Shown: positions 32,882 to 41,645 of the stretch, in pieces
Position numbering within the stretch: the first letter of the stretch is position 1
Layout of the letters: each line of letters starts with the position of its first letter
Assembly: GCF_042738955.1 (NCBI RefSeq)
Contig: NZ_JBHYHC010000006.1
Coordinates: forward strand, 1 to 64,000
Reading direction: 5' to 3'
Length of the DNA: 64,000 nt
Source: Umezawaea sp042738955
GTDB lineage: Bacteria > Actinomycetota > Actinomycetes > Mycobacteriales > Pseudonocardiaceae
Notes under the pieces: model-generated
What the model was told of the DNA's origin: nothing
Seen by the model: only the letters and a program-made list of their open reading frames with translations
Databases searched by the model: none
Made by a program: the position numbers and the translations under genes

Positions 32882-33622
32882 CTAGTCGTCGCGGCCGTCG
32901 GCGTCCAGCGCGGCGGCTTCCTCGGGCGTGGGGGCGGTGCCGCCGAGGTGCGCGGGCAGCCACCAGCGCTCGTCCTCCGACGACGGCTTCTCCGGGTACT
33001 CCTGCTGCGCCTGGTCCAGCAGCTCCTGGATGCGCTTGTGCAGCTCGGCGTTGACCACGTCGTGCTTGTCGCGCGGCTGCGGGTGCATCGGCTCGCCGAC
33101 GAGGATCGTGACCGGCACGTGCCGCCTGGTCAGGGTGCGCGGCCTGCCCTTGGTCCACAGCCGCTGCGTGCCCCACAGGGCGACCGGGATGAGCGGCACG
33201 CCCGCCGACGCCGCGAGGCGGTTCGCGCCGGACTTCAGCTCCTTGACGGTGAAGGAGCGGCTGATCGTGGCCTCGGGGAAGATCCCGACGACTTCCCCGG
33301 ACCGGAGCGCCGCCAACGCCTCCCGGTAGGAGGCGAGACCGGCGCTCCGGTCCACCGGGATGTGGTGCATCCCCCGCATGAGCGGACCCGCGTAGCGGTT
33401 CGCGAAGACCTCTTGCTTCGCCATGAACCGCACCAGGCGCTTGGACGGCTGCGCACCGAACCCGGCGAAGATGAAGTCGAGGTAGCTGACGTGGTTGCTC
33501 GCCAGCACCGCGCCACCTTCGCGGGGTATGTGGTGCCCGCCCACCACGTTGCGCCGACAGTCGATCACTCGGCTCAGGAGCTTGGCTGCGGCGATCACCG
33601 GGGGGTACACGCGATCTGACAT
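32882..33622 (-). CDS. plsC: 1-acyl-sn-glycerol-3-phosphate acyltransferase family protein
   Basis: 246-residue PlsC-type acyltransferase, transferring an acyl chain to lysophosphatidate at the cytoplasmic membrane. The catalytic NHxxxxD motif is SNHVSYLDF near residues 43-51, and the glycerophosphate-binding FPEATIS motif is near 116. IPVDRSAGLASY is the arginine-containing block II. The C-terminal 40 residues are acidic and species-specific. ATG 33622. Other PlsC paralogues acylate different lysolipids, so the acceptor is inferred. Confidence 0.85.
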   Translation of the reverse strand: MSDRVYPPVIAAAKLLSRVIDCRRNVVGGHHIPREGGAVLASNHVSYLDFIFAGFGAQPSKRLVRFMAKQEVFANRYAGPLMRGMHHIPVDRSAGLASYREALAALRSGEVVGIFPEATISRSFTVKELKSGANRLAASAGVPLIPVALWGTQRLWTKGRPRTLTRRHVPVTILVGEPMHPQPRDKHDVVNAELHKRIQELLDQAQQEYPEKPSSEDERWWLPAHLGGTAPTPEEAAALDADGRDD

Positions 33623-33645
33623 GACCTGAACGGTAGCTGGCCCGA

Positions 33646-33984
33646 CTACCCGTCGGTGGCGGTGTCCTCCTTGCCGCGCATGGCGCGTGGCACGCCCGCC
33701 AGGTCCTCTTCGTTGCAGAGGAGCTTCAGGTCGTAGTACGGCGAACCCTTGCGGTCGTCGTAGTCCAGGTGGACGGCGATCACGTCGACCGGCTCGCCGA
33801 GCCAGTCCTGCGTCTGCCTGAGCCAGGAAGCCGCCCGCTCCAACGCGGTGGGCAGGTCGTCGTCACGGAACTCGACCGGGCGGTAGGGGACTCCCTGTAC
33901 CGCGTCCCGCTGATTTGCGGGCAGGGGCAGGTCTACCGCCACCCCGGATTCGTTGAGTTCGAGTTGGATCGTTTTCTCACTCAC
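33646..33984 (-). CDS. hypothetical protein upstream of plsC
   Basis: 112-residue soluble protein of unknown function, 23 bases before plsC on the same strand. GTG 33984 is chosen; a TTG six codons upstream is possible. The protein is acidic with the stretch DVIAVHLDYDDRKGSPYYDLKLLCNEEDL in its C-terminal half and a probable amphipathic helix ALERAASWLRQTQDWL. No domain is recognised. Confidence 0.55.
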   Translation of the reverse strand: MSEKTIQLELNESGVAVDLPLPANQRDAVQGVPYRPVEFRDDDLPTALERAASWLRQTQDWLGEPVDVIAVHLDYDDRKGSPYYDLKLLCNEEDLAGVPRAMRGKEDTATDG

Positions 33985-34033
33985 CTTGGAAGGGTCTCCC
34001 AACCGCTGAGCGGCTGCAAGCCCGTCCAGGGGT

Positions 34034-34843
34034 TCAGCCGATCGGAATCGTTGAGGGGAGCATCGCGAGCCGGGACGTCATGGCCCCGAAATCGGCGGGC
34101 TGAACGGTGTTCCACGGCAGCCCGTTGCTGGACACCTGGTACTGGAGGTAGCGGCCCGCGGCGGTGTCGAAGAACGTCAAGGGCTTGGGGCAGCGCACTT
34201 TCCGGCCGAACCGGTCCCGTCGCGCCGCGTACAGCTGGCCACCGCCGACCCGTGGTTCGGCGAGCAGCTTCCTGAGCGCGATCACCTGCTGCTCCTGCGG
34301 TGTGGTCGCGTACCGGTTCTGCTGGAGGAAACCGTCGGATTCCTCACGCTGGTGCCGCGGCTTCGGCGCGAGGGCGTCCGCGGGCAGCGAGATCAGCGCG
34401 CCCTTGCCCGCCGCGGCCTCGGGCAGCACGGCCACCAGCGAACTCGGCCCGTCCTCGGCCCGGACCGGCTCCAGCACGAAGTGCTTGTCCGGGGTCAGCA
34501 CGACCCGGATCGCCTCCTCGCCGGACACCGCGACGAGCGCCGTCCGCGGCTCCTCGTCGCCGTGGTTGAAGTACGCGTAGTACTCCGTGCCCGCCTCGGC
34601 GATCAACCGCAGCGACCGCCCCAGGTCCGGGTGCACGGTCCGCCCGCGCCCCAGCCCGAGCCGCTCCAACGCCGTCCACCCGCCCTCGAACACCGCCATC
34701 GCCCCGGTGAGGTCACCGTCGGCGAGCGAGTCGGAGTCGAAGTCGATCCGCGTGTAGAGCGCCCGGTGCAACTCGGGCAGGCCGGCGGCCTGCCAGGCGT
34801 TGTAGAGCGCCGCCACGGGCAGCACGACTCGGCTGCGCAACAC
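34034..34843 (-). CDS. EspG family ESX-secretion-associated chaperone-like protein
   Basis: 269-residue EspG-like protein from GTG 34843. EspG proteins are cytosolic chaperones that bind PE/PPE substrates of type VII secretion. Recognisable parts are ALYNAWQAAGLPELHRAL near the N-terminus, GTEYYAYFNHGDEEPRTALVAVSGEEAIRVV in the central sheet and ATTPQEQQVIALRKLL towards the C-terminus. It directly follows the PPE-like gene on the same strand, the expected partnership. No EccB/C/D/E secretion component is present nearby. Confidence 0.78.
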   Translation of the reverse strand: MLRSRVVLPVAALYNAWQAAGLPELHRALYTRIDFDSDSLADGDLTGAMAVFEGGWTALERLGLGRGRTVHPDLGRSLRLIAEAGTEYYAYFNHGDEEPRTALVAVSGEEAIRVVLTPDKHFVLEPVRAEDGPSSLVAVLPEAAAGKGALISLPADALAPKPRHQREESDGFLQQNRYATTPQEQQVIALRKLLAEPRVGGGQLYAARRDRFGRKVRCPKPLTFFDTAAGRYLQYQVSSNGLPWNTVQPADFGAMTSRLAMLPSTIPIG

Positions 34844-34890
34844 GTTCGTCCCCCCGCGCTTGTCCGTTTCCGTTTCCGTTTCCGTTGAGG

Positions 34891-36213
34891 TCAGCCACCG
34901 ATGACGGGCGGCGCGACCATCGTCCCGTCACCGAAGTACTCGTCACTGGGTTGCAGGTACTTCGAGGTGTGCTCCAGGTCGTCACCCCCTTCACCCTTGC
35001 CGCCGTGCCCGGCACCACCCATGGCACCGGCCCCACCAGCGGCCCCACGCCCACCGGCGGCCCCACCAGCGGCCCCGAAGGCCCCACCCCGCCCGGCCCC
35101 TTCACCGGCGGCTCCGGCGGCCCCACCGAACTGCCCGGCGGCAGCGGCGGCACCCGGCCCGCTCAACCCACCACGCCCAGCCCCGATCCCACCAGCTCCA
35201 GCTCCAGCGCCACCGCCGGGCCCGCCTCCGAGCCCGCCACGACTACCGCCACCCAGGCCTCCGCCACCAGCACCGCCACGGCCACCGCCGGCCCCACCAC
35301 CCGGCTTGTTGGCCGGGTTGCGGGGATCGTTGGGCCCGAACGGCCCCACCATTCCGGGCCCACCGGGATCCCCGATGCCACCCGGCGTACCCGTCGGCGG
35401 CCGCCCTGGCGTGCCGACCGGAGGCCGATTCGGGTCGTTGACGTCCGAGGGCCGCGTGGTGCCGTCGGTGTCACTGGTGTTGGTCGTGTCGTTGGGGTTG
35501 TCGCTGTTCCCGTTCGTGTCGTTCGTCGAGGGCGTGAACACGTCGTTCCGCCCCTGGTTGGTGTTGGAGCTGCTGTTGCTCCCACCGGTGTCGGTCCGGT
35601 TGTTGGAGAGCTCACCGTTGCTCTCGTGCGAGTAGTCGACCTTCTTCGACGGCTCGGACCCGCTGTCGTCGATCTCGGCCGTCGAGTCCGCGGGAGCCTC
35701 GAACGTGGGCATGTTCGAGGAGGCGTAGTTGGTGCGATCGGCATAGGCGTTGATCACCCGCATGTTCGCCTCATCGACCCCCTGACTCTTCTCCACCGCG
35801 TCGTCGTAGTCCGTGTCCCACGGCACCACACTGTTGTACCAAGGCTTGTCCGGCACCTCGACAGGCTGCTGAACCGAGTTCTGAGCAGCCCGGAAGGCCG
35901 AACTGATCTCGGCGGTGGCGGAGGACCCGGCGCTCGCGTTGGTGCCGGTCATGTCCGCCCAAGTCGCCATCGGTGACGTCGCCGACCGCATCGAGTCACC
36001 CGCGGTGCCGCTCCAGGTCGCGCCGGAGTCGTTCACCGCCTTGTTGATCAGCGTGCTGATCTCCGTCTGCAGCCCGGACACCTTGCCCCAAGCCTCGTGA
36101 CCGGCGTCGGTCACCTGCGGGTTGCCGTCCTTGAACCACCCGTAGACGGCCTTGGCGCTCACGCACACGCCGATCGGGCCGGAGAAGAAGCCGTTCGCGT
36201 CGGACGGAGCCAT
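34891..36213 (-). CDS. PPE-like type VII secretion substrate with Gly-rich region
   Basis: 440-residue protein starting at ATG 36213. Residues 1-160 are helical with a WSG-type turn (GATWSGTAGDSM near residue 65), resembling the PPE/WXG100 helical hairpin of ESX substrates. Residues about 170-260 are Asn/Asp/Ser/Thr rich. From about 290 to 405 the sequence is nearly all Gly, Ala and Arg (GGGAGGGRGGAGGGGLGGG and similar). The last 28 residues (KYLQPSDEYFGDGTMVAPPV) form a distinct conserved-looking end. It lies between the EspG gene and a DUF3558 lipoprotein gene. Confidence 0.7.
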   Translation of the reverse strand: MAPSDANGFFSGPIGVCVSAKAVYGWFKDGNPQVTDAGHEAWGKVSGLQTEISTLINKAVNDSGATWSGTAGDSMRSATSPMATWADMTGTNASAGSSATAEISSAFRAAQNSVQQPVEVPDKPWYNSVVPWDTDYDDAVEKSQGVDEANMRVINAYADRTNYASSNMPTFEAPADSTAEIDDSGSEPSKKVDYSHESNGELSNNRTDTGGSNSSSNTNQGRNDVFTPSTNDTNGNSDNPNDTTNTSDTDGTTRPSDVNDPNRPPVGTPGRPPTGTPGGIGDPGGPGMVGPFGPNDPRNPANKPGGGAGGGRGGAGGGGLGGGSRGGLGGGPGGGAGAGAGGIGAGRGGLSGPGAAAAAGQFGGAAGAAGEGAGRGGAFGAAGGAAGGRGAAGGAGAMGGAGHGGKGEGGDDLEHTSKYLQPSDEYFGDGTMVAPPVIGG

Positions 36214-36216
36214 CAG

Positions 36217-36819
36217 CTACCCCTTCAGGTTCTGGACGACGAGCGCGGCGACCTTCTCGGTCGCACCGCAGGAATCGTTGTACTCGGGCGTGCCCTGCTT
36301 CAGCGTGCTGATCTGCACGAGGAAGACTTCCTTGCTGGACGGCGCCGCTCCCACGGCCGTCGTGCAGTTCCCCTGGCCGGTCGTGCTGTCGGAACTCACG
36401 GCCGGGAACTTGTCGACGGTCGTCTGGCGGTAGACCTTGACGCCCTTCGAGCTTTCCGCAATGTCGGCGAAGGTGCTTCCGCTGGTGCCCACGACGACCG
36501 AGTAGGTGATGCCCTTGGTCACGTCCTGGGCAGTCCACGTGCAGCGCTTCCCGGCCGCGCTCTCGCTCTTCTCCGGAGCTTTGAACGTCCCCAGGCTCGC
36601 GGTCTGGTCCGCCTTGAGCAGCGAGCACGGGTCACTCGCGAACTTGCTCACCGTGAACCCCGACTCGGGTGAACTCGTCGAGGTGGCCGCTGGGGTGGTT
36701 TGAGAAGTCTCGGTCGCCCCAGTCTCCGGAGTCGGTTGACCGGCGTTCTTCTGCGAGCACCCGGACAGCAGGAGAGTGGCGACCGCCATCGTGACCAGCA
36801 GCGGAGTGGTGGACCTCAA
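36217..36819 (-). CDS. DUF3558 lipoprotein
   Basis: 200-residue lipoprotein. A TTG start at 36819, ten bases after GAAGGAA, gives LRSTTPLLVTMAVATLLLSGC with lipobox Cys near residue 21. A Thr/Pro/Ser-rich linker follows, then the DUF3558 domain with cysteines in DPCSLL, KRCTW, GNCTT and NDSCG, likely two disulfides. Family members accompany ESX-like genes in Pseudonocardiaceae. It ends 3 bases before the PPE-like gene, so the two are co-transcribed. Confidence 0.75.
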   Translation of the reverse strand: MRSTTPLLVTMAVATLLLSGCSQKNAGQPTPETGATETSQTTPAATSTSSPESGFTVSKFASDPCSLLKADQTASLGTFKAPEKSESAAGKRCTWTAQDVTKGITYSVVVGTSGSTFADIAESSKGVKVYRQTTVDKFPAVSSDSTTGQGNCTTAVGAAPSSKEVFLVQISTLKQGTPEYNDSCGATEKVAALVVQNLKG

Positions 36820-36824
36820 CGGTT

Positions 36825-37235
36825 CTATTCCTTCGTCGTCAACGAATCGCGGGCCGAGGAGTCGGTCTCGCTGTAGTCCGAGATCGACTTCTCGATGTTC
36901 TCGATGGTTTTCTGGAGGGCTTTCTGGGCTTCGAGATTGGCCCAGCCGTAACCTCCGGCGTCGTTTCCGGATGATTTCTTGATGACGTCGGTCGCGCCAC
37001 CGCTGTACGGGTCCTTGCCGGGCGACGGCGTGACTCGCAGCGCCTCCGATTCGCGGTAGGCCTCCTGCAGCTTCTCGATGGCGTCCTTCAGCCCCTGGAT
37101 CAGCTTTGGTGCTTCGGCGAGGTCTACCTGCATCTTCGTGGTGGTGGGCGCGGGGCCCGTGCTGCTGAGGCCGGAGCCGATTGCCGCGCCTGCCGCGCCG
37201 CCCGCGGTGATCGCGTCGAATCCGATGAGTGCCAT
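36825..37235 (-). CDS. ESX-associated helical hypothetical protein
   Basis: 136-residue protein, first gene of the minus-strand EspG/PPE unit (ATG 37235). An Ala/Gly-rich N-terminus (ITAGGAAGAAIGSGL) is followed by helices rich in Lys, Glu and Gln: EAPKLIQGLKDAIEKLQEAY and NLEAQKALQKTIENIEKSI. No WxG motif is certain (GYGWANLE is the nearest). It may be a small secreted partner or a chaperone. It is 5 bases before the lipoprotein start. Confidence 0.6.
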   Translation of the reverse strand: MALIGFDAITAGGAAGAAIGSGLSSTGPAPTTTKMQVDLAEAPKLIQGLKDAIEKLQEAYRESEALRVTPSPGKDPYSGGATDVIKKSSGNDAGGYGWANLEAQKALQKTIENIEKSISDYSETDSSARDSLTTKE

Positions 37236-37317
37236 GACTCCGTGCTCCCCTCACACCCAGTCCTTGTGACGATGATGGCATGGCCGCGGTTCCCCGTCCG
37301 GGGAATCAACCAGTCGT

Positions 37318-37893
37318 TCAACCTTCCAGGGGTGCGCAGCGCCACGTCCACTTCTCGCGACGCGGCACGTCTCCCAGTGGGGCACGGCCGTTCGCCCACA
37401 GCAGAGTCGGCCACGGCGCGAAGCCCGTCGGGGCGTCCGGGAACAGGCGGTGGAGGGTTCGAGCGACCTGGGTTGCGGGTGGGGTGAAAGGGCGGCCTAG
37501 AGCGGTGGCGGTGTCGGCGGTGTGGACGAGGAGTTCGTCACACGCCATCGCGGCGAAGCCGGAGGCGTCCGAGAGGCCGAACGGGTGCCAGCCGCGGTCA
37601 GCCGGAGTGCCCGCGTCGAGGACGCGAGCCAGGGTCTCCGCAGCCATGGAAAGGGTTCTGACCAGCAGAGAAGGTGATGTGGTAGGTCTGACGGCGAGGT
37701 CCATCGTGCTCAGTTCAGCGGGGCCCGCGACGAAGTCGGTGGCGTACCAGAGGAGGCCGTCGCAGATGTGGGTGACGGTGGACGCCGCGGTCCAGCCCAG
37801 GTCCTGGACTGGGGCCGTCCAGTCCAGGGAGGCCACGCCGTCCAGGTAGGTCGCGCACTCCGCCGCCGTCGTTCGGAGATCACTCGTGTCCAC
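37318..37893 (-). CDS. maleylpyruvate isomerase-domain (mycothiol-dependent/DinB-like) protein
   Basis: 191-residue protein from GTG 37893. The four-helix DinB/MDMPI fold is suggested by TAAECATYLDG, DLGWTAASTVTHICDGLLWYATDFV with a metal-ligand-type His, and FAAMACDELLVHTADTATALGRPF with two further histidine-bearing positions. Actinobacterial relatives use mycothiol as cofactor or are uncharacterised. No pathway context is visible: the ESX block precedes it and a divergent GNAT gene follows. Confidence 0.72.
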   Translation of the reverse strand: MDTSDLRTTAAECATYLDGVASLDWTAPVQDLGWTAASTVTHICDGLLWYATDFVAGPAELSTMDLAVRPTTSPSLLVRTLSMAAETLARVLDAGTPADRGWHPFGLSDASGFAAMACDELLVHTADTATALGRPFTPPATQVARTLHRLFPDAPTGFAPWPTLLWANGRAPLGDVPRREKWTWRCAPLEG

Positions 37894-37943
37894 GCCCGAA
37901 AACTCCCTCGCTTCGTCTCGTCCCGAGGGTGACCATTCCAGAC

Positions 37944-38876
37944 ATGTACGACACTCGTTTCGCCGTTCCCGGCGACCTCGGCGCTGTTCTCGCGCTGCTC
38001 GTCCGCCTCCAGGCCGACAGCGCCCACCACATCGGCTACCTCGGTGAAACCCTCGGCGAACTGACCGAGGAGCTGGCCGAGTTCGAACCCGACTGGCCGT
38101 CCTGCACGGTCGTGGCCACCGACGACAACGGCCGCGTGTGCGGCGTGCTCAGCGTCGAGGTCGACGTCGAGCTCGGTCGGGCCTGGTTGCACGGGCCGTT
38201 CGTGGACGTGCCGGTCAACCACCCCGCGGGCAGTCGGATCTGGGATCAAACCGCCGACGACCTTTACCAGACCGCGAAGCCGTTGATCGGCGAGATCGCC
38301 GATCGCGAGCTGTACGGGCACACCGACCACCGTCGACTCGAGGCGTTCGCCACGAGGCACGGGTTCTCGAAAGGCAAGCCGTCGAGCATCTTCGTGCTCG
38401 GCGGCGACGGGCTCCGGTCCCTCCTGCTGCGCGAAGCGGGGTGTCCGCGCACCGGCCCGGCGCGGGAGATGCGGGTGCTGCCGACCGACGCCGCCGTGCA
38501 CGAGGCGGTGGCCGTGCTGCACGAGCGGTGCTTCCCGCGCACCTACCTGTCCGGCGCGTCGCTCGTGGACGGCTCCACCGAGCGGACCGTCGTCGTGGCG
38601 ATGGACGGCGACCGGGTGCTCGGCTACGCCGCCGGCAAGGCCCAGGCCGAGGAGCACTACGTCGACTTCGTCGCGGTCGAACCCGACCTGCGCGGCCACG
38701 GCGTCGGGGCCGCGCTGGTCACCGAGCTGGTCTGGAAGCTCGCGGCCCTGCACGGCGCCCGACCTCAGGTGGCGGCGTCGATCCTGGCGGGCAACGAGTC
38801 GTCGGAGCACATGTTCGGCAGGCTCGGCTTCCGGTTGCACGTCGAGCTGGTCGCCTACCGGTCAAAGGCCGCGTGA
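37944..38876 (+). CDS. GNAT acetyltransferase with two GNAT-like halves
   Basis: 310-residue protein. ATG 37944 with GAGGGTGA upstream is preferred to GTG 37929. The N-terminal half (MYDTRFAVPGDLGAVLALLVRLQ, then VCGVLSVEVDVE) looks like a degenerate GNAT domain and the C-terminal half is an intact one, with VDFVAVEPDLRGHGVGAALV as acetyl-CoA loop and GNESSEHMFGRLGF at the end. Tandem GNAT proteins include mycothiol synthase, but the specific residues are not conserved enough to claim that. Its 3' end overlaps the convergent symporter gene by 15 bases. Confidence 0.75.
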   Translation: MYDTRFAVPGDLGAVLALLVRLQADSAHHIGYLGETLGELTEELAEFEPDWPSCTVVATDDNGRVCGVLSVEVDVELGRAWLHGPFVDVPVNHPAGSRIWDQTADDLYQTAKPLIGEIADRELYGHTDHRRLEAFATRHGFSKGKPSSIFVLGGDGLRSLLLREAGCPRTGPAREMRVLPTDAAVHEAVAVLHERCFPRTYLSGASLVDGSTERTVVVAMDGDRVLGYAAGKAQAEEHYVDFVAVEPDLRGHGVGAALVTELVWKLAALHGARPQVAASILAGNESSEHMFGRLGFRLHVELVAYRSKAA

Positions 38877-40403
38877 GTCCGCCGGTGCCTTGTGCCGCAA
38901 CGAGAGCAGCCCGCCCACCACCAGCGTGACCAGCACCCCGAGCGGGGTGTACCAGGGGTAGGCCAGGACCTTCGCCGTGGCGCTCGCCGCGGCGAAGTCG
39001 ATCTCCAGCGAGAGGTCGGGCCCGACGAACTTGACCCCGAGGATGACGAACGCCATGACCACGACGGTCGTGACGAACGCGGCGACCGCGTCGGCCTGCC
39101 TGGCCGCCTTGAACACCAGGCCCAGGAAGAACGCCCCCAGCAGCGCCCCGTAGGTGAAGCCCGCGATGGACAGACCTTGTTCCACGATGGGGTTGCCGCG
39201 CTTGGTGAGGGTCGCGAACAGGCCGGCGCAGACGATCAGCAGCCCGGCCCACACCACGGTCCACACGCGACCGTGCTTGAACACCTCGGCGTCGGTCAGC
39301 TCGCGCCGCACCACGTTCTGGTAGACGTCCGTCACCGTCGACGACGCCAACGCCCCCAGCGACGAGCTCAGCGCCGCGGCCAGGATGCCCGCGATCACGA
39401 ACCCGGACAGGCCCGTCGGCATGTCGTTGACGATGAAGCTGGCGAACAGCTCGTCGTTGTTGTTGAGCCCGAGGTCCTGCACCGGCTTCGCCGCGTTGTA
39501 GAACGCCCACAGCATCACGCCGATGAACAGGAACAGCGCGAACTGCACGAACACCACGACGCCGCTGGCGATCAGCGCCTTCTGCGACGCCCGCACGTCC
39601 TTGGTCGCCATCAGCCGCTGCACGATCAGCTGGTCCGCGCCGTGCGACGCCATCGACAGCACCGCGCCGCCGACCAGCGCCGTGAGGATCGCGTAAGGGC
39701 TGGTCAACGGGCTGGAGGACACGTCGAGGAGCTGGAACTTGTCGGCGTCGACGGCCCGGCCGAACCAGCCGTCGGGCAGCTTGCCGGACAGCACCACGAT
39801 CACCGCGACCGCGCCGAGGACGTACCAGAGCATCTGGATCGCGTCGACCCACACGACCGCGCGCACGCCGCCGAAGAAGCTGTAGAACACCATCGCGATG
39901 CCCAGCACCACGACGATCGTCCAGTACGAGGCGTCCACGCCGTAGCTGGTGAGCACGACCTTCACCGGGATCGCCGTGGCGAACAGCCGCAGCCCGTCCG
40001 CGAGCAGCCTGGTCAGCAGGAACGTCACCGACGCGGTGCTCTGGAGGCCCTTGCCGAACCGCTTGCCGAGGAACCCGTACGCCGTCACGAGGTCGCCCGC
40101 GATGTAGCGGGGCAGCAGCACGAACGACACCACGATCCGGCCGAGCAGGTAGCCGATCGACAGCGACAGGAACGTCATCCCGCCCGCTTCGGGCGTGGCC
40201 AGGTACGCCACCGTCGGCACGCTCAGCACGGTCAGCGTGGACGTCTCCGCCGACACGACGGACACGCACACCACCCACCACGAGATGCGCCGCTCGCTGA
40301 CGAAGTAGTCCGTGGACGACTTCTGCCGCCCGCCGATCCACACCCCGAGCAGGGGCATGCCCACCAGGAAGATCGCGATGATGGCCAGGTCAAGGGCGCG
40401 CAC
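38862..40403 (-). CDS. sodium:solute symporter family protein
   Basis: 513-residue SSS-family transporter with about 13 transmembrane helices. GTG 40403 lies behind AGGAGG. Typical elements are the N-terminal ALDLAIIAIFLVGMPLLGVWIG, KSSTDYFVSERRISWW, SAETSTLTVLSVPTVAY (Na+/substrate site in helix 1), and GILAAALSSSLGALASSTVTDVY late in the core. The start overlaps the end of anmK by 14 bases, implying coupling and a cell-wall sugar as a plausible cargo (N-acetylated or anhydro sugar). The substrate is inference only. Confidence 0.85.
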   Translation of the reverse strand: MRALDLAIIAIFLVGMPLLGVWIGGRQKSSTDYFVSERRISWWVVCVSVVSAETSTLTVLSVPTVAYLATPEAGGMTFLSLSIGYLLGRIVVSFVLLPRYIAGDLVTAYGFLGKRFGKGLQSTASVTFLLTRLLADGLRLFATAIPVKVVLTSYGVDASYWTIVVVLGIAMVFYSFFGGVRAVVWVDAIQMLWYVLGAVAVIVVLSGKLPDGWFGRAVDADKFQLLDVSSSPLTSPYAILTALVGGAVLSMASHGADQLIVQRLMATKDVRASQKALIASGVVVFVQFALFLFIGVMLWAFYNAAKPVQDLGLNNNDELFASFIVNDMPTGLSGFVIAGILAAALSSSLGALASSTVTDVYQNVVRRELTDAEVFKHGRVWTVVWAGLLIVCAGLFATLTKRGNPIVEQGLSIAGFTYGALLGAFFLGLVFKAARQADAVAAFVTTVVVMAFVILGVKFVGPDLSLEIDFAAASATAKVLAYPWYTPLGVLVTLVVGGLLSLRHKAPADSRGL

Positions 40404-41538
40404 AGGGTCCTCCTGGAGGGTTGGCGATCCTCAGTCGGGTCACCGGCGTGCCCGCCGGTTCCGGCAGCCGAAGTGGATCACGGCCGGGCGTGATCGCGCC
40501 GAGCAGACGGGGGCCGGACGCGCCCGTGGCGCTCGGCGCGTTGGCCGGGACGCCGTGCCACGTCAGGAAGCCGAGCAGGGCGCTCAGGTAGGCCTCCTTC
40601 GCGTCCGACGGGAGGCCGAGGGAGTCGCTCGTGACGAGGTCCACGCCGTCCAGTTCACGGGTCAGCGCGGCCACGAGTGCGGGGTTCCGCATCCCGCCGC
40701 CGGACCCGACGACGGTCCCCGCGCCCCGGCACGCGGCGGCGATCGTGCGCGCGGTCAGCTCGACCAGCGTGGCCACGAGGTCCTCGCCGCGCACGGTCCC
40801 CGTGGTCGTCCGGTGCAGGTAGGCGAGGTCGAACAGCTCCTTGCCGGTCGACTTCGGCGCGGGCAGCGCGTAGTACGGGTCGGCCAGCAGCGCGTCCAGC
40901 AGGGCCGGGAGCACGGTCCCGCGCAGGGCCAGTTCACCGTCCACGTCGTGGGCGCGCCTGCCGTGCGACAGTTCCAGCACGGCCGCGTCCAGCAGCGCGT
41001 TGCCCGGCCCGGTGTCGTAGGCGACCGGCGGCGACCCCGGCGCGACGACGGTGACGTTCGCGATCCCGCCGATGTTCAGCGCCACGGCCGGGCGGCCGGT
41101 GGACGCGGCCAGGTCCGCCAGCCACAGGGCGTCCAGGGTGCTCGCCAGCGGAGCCCCGTGCCCGCCCGCGGCGACGTCGCGGACCCGCAGGTCGGCCACG
41201 ACCGGCAGCCCGGTCGCCTCCGCGATCCACGCGGGCTGCCCGAGTTGCAGGGTGCCGAGGCAACGGCCGTCCTCGACCCAGTGGTGCGCGGTCTGGCCCA
41301 GCGAGGCGACCAGGTCTGCCTCGCCCATCGCGAGCGCGGCGGCGGCGAACGCCTGCCCGAGCCGGGTGTCCGCGCGGCACAGCTCCGCGGCCGAGGTGAA
41401 CCGCAGGCCGTCGGGGAACGGGTGCTCCGCGTGCCCCAGCGGGGTGAGCACGACCGCGTCGCCGTCGAGGCGGAGATCGGCGAGAGCCACGTCGACGGCG
41501 TCCATCGACGTACCCGAGATCACCCCGATGACCTTCAC
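40390..41538 (-). CDS. anmK: anhydro-N-acetylmuramic acid kinase
   Basis: 382-residue kinase that opens and phosphorylates 1,6-anhydroMurNAc to MurNAc-6-phosphate during peptidoglycan recycling. GTG 41538 gives KVIGVISGTSMDAVDVAL, the family N-terminus. Other landmarks are SLGQTAHHW, NIGGIANVTVV, DTGPGNALLDA, the catalytic Asp region HDVDGELA and VVGSGGGMRNPALV (ATP site). It is followed by the coupled symporter gene and divergent from ftsY. Confidence 0.93.
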   Translation of the reverse strand: MKVIGVISGTSMDAVDVALADLRLDGDAVVLTPLGHAEHPFPDGLRFTSAAELCRADTRLGQAFAAAALAMGEADLVASLGQTAHHWVEDGRCLGTLQLGQPAWIAEATGLPVVADLRVRDVAAGGHGAPLASTLDALWLADLAASTGRPAVALNIGGIANVTVVAPGSPPVAYDTGPGNALLDAAVLELSHGRRAHDVDGELALRGTVLPALLDALLADPYYALPAPKSTGKELFDLAYLHRTTTGTVRGEDLVATLVELTARTIAAACRGAGTVVGSGGGMRNPALVAALTRELDGVDLVTSDSLGLPSDAKEAYLSALLGFLTWHGVPANAPSATGASGPRLLGAITPGRDPLRLPEPAGTPVTRLRIANPPGGPCARP

Positions 41539-41645
41539 GTTGTGTGGTCTATTGCACACGGCTCGGGACCGCAAGGTCTGTTCGTGGGTGATTCGCCGAC
41601 TGCGGGAGTGGTTTGTCGACTGGCCACACGGGGCACCGTGCGAGG

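Noticed and set aside
35163..35976. Open frames in other registers across the PPE-like gene
   Set aside because: They result from the Gly/Ala-rich low-complexity DNA; the minus-strand frame from ATG 36213 has the sensible helical N-terminus.
37290..37305. TTCCCCG/CGGGGAA dyad as a terminator
   Set aside because: The stem is seven bases with a two-base loop and lies between a gene start and another gene's end on the same strand, so its role is unclear.
41542..41559. GTGTG/CACAC dyad in the anmK-ftsY gap as an operator
   Set aside because: Only five-base arms; likely by chance and no regulator is adjacent.
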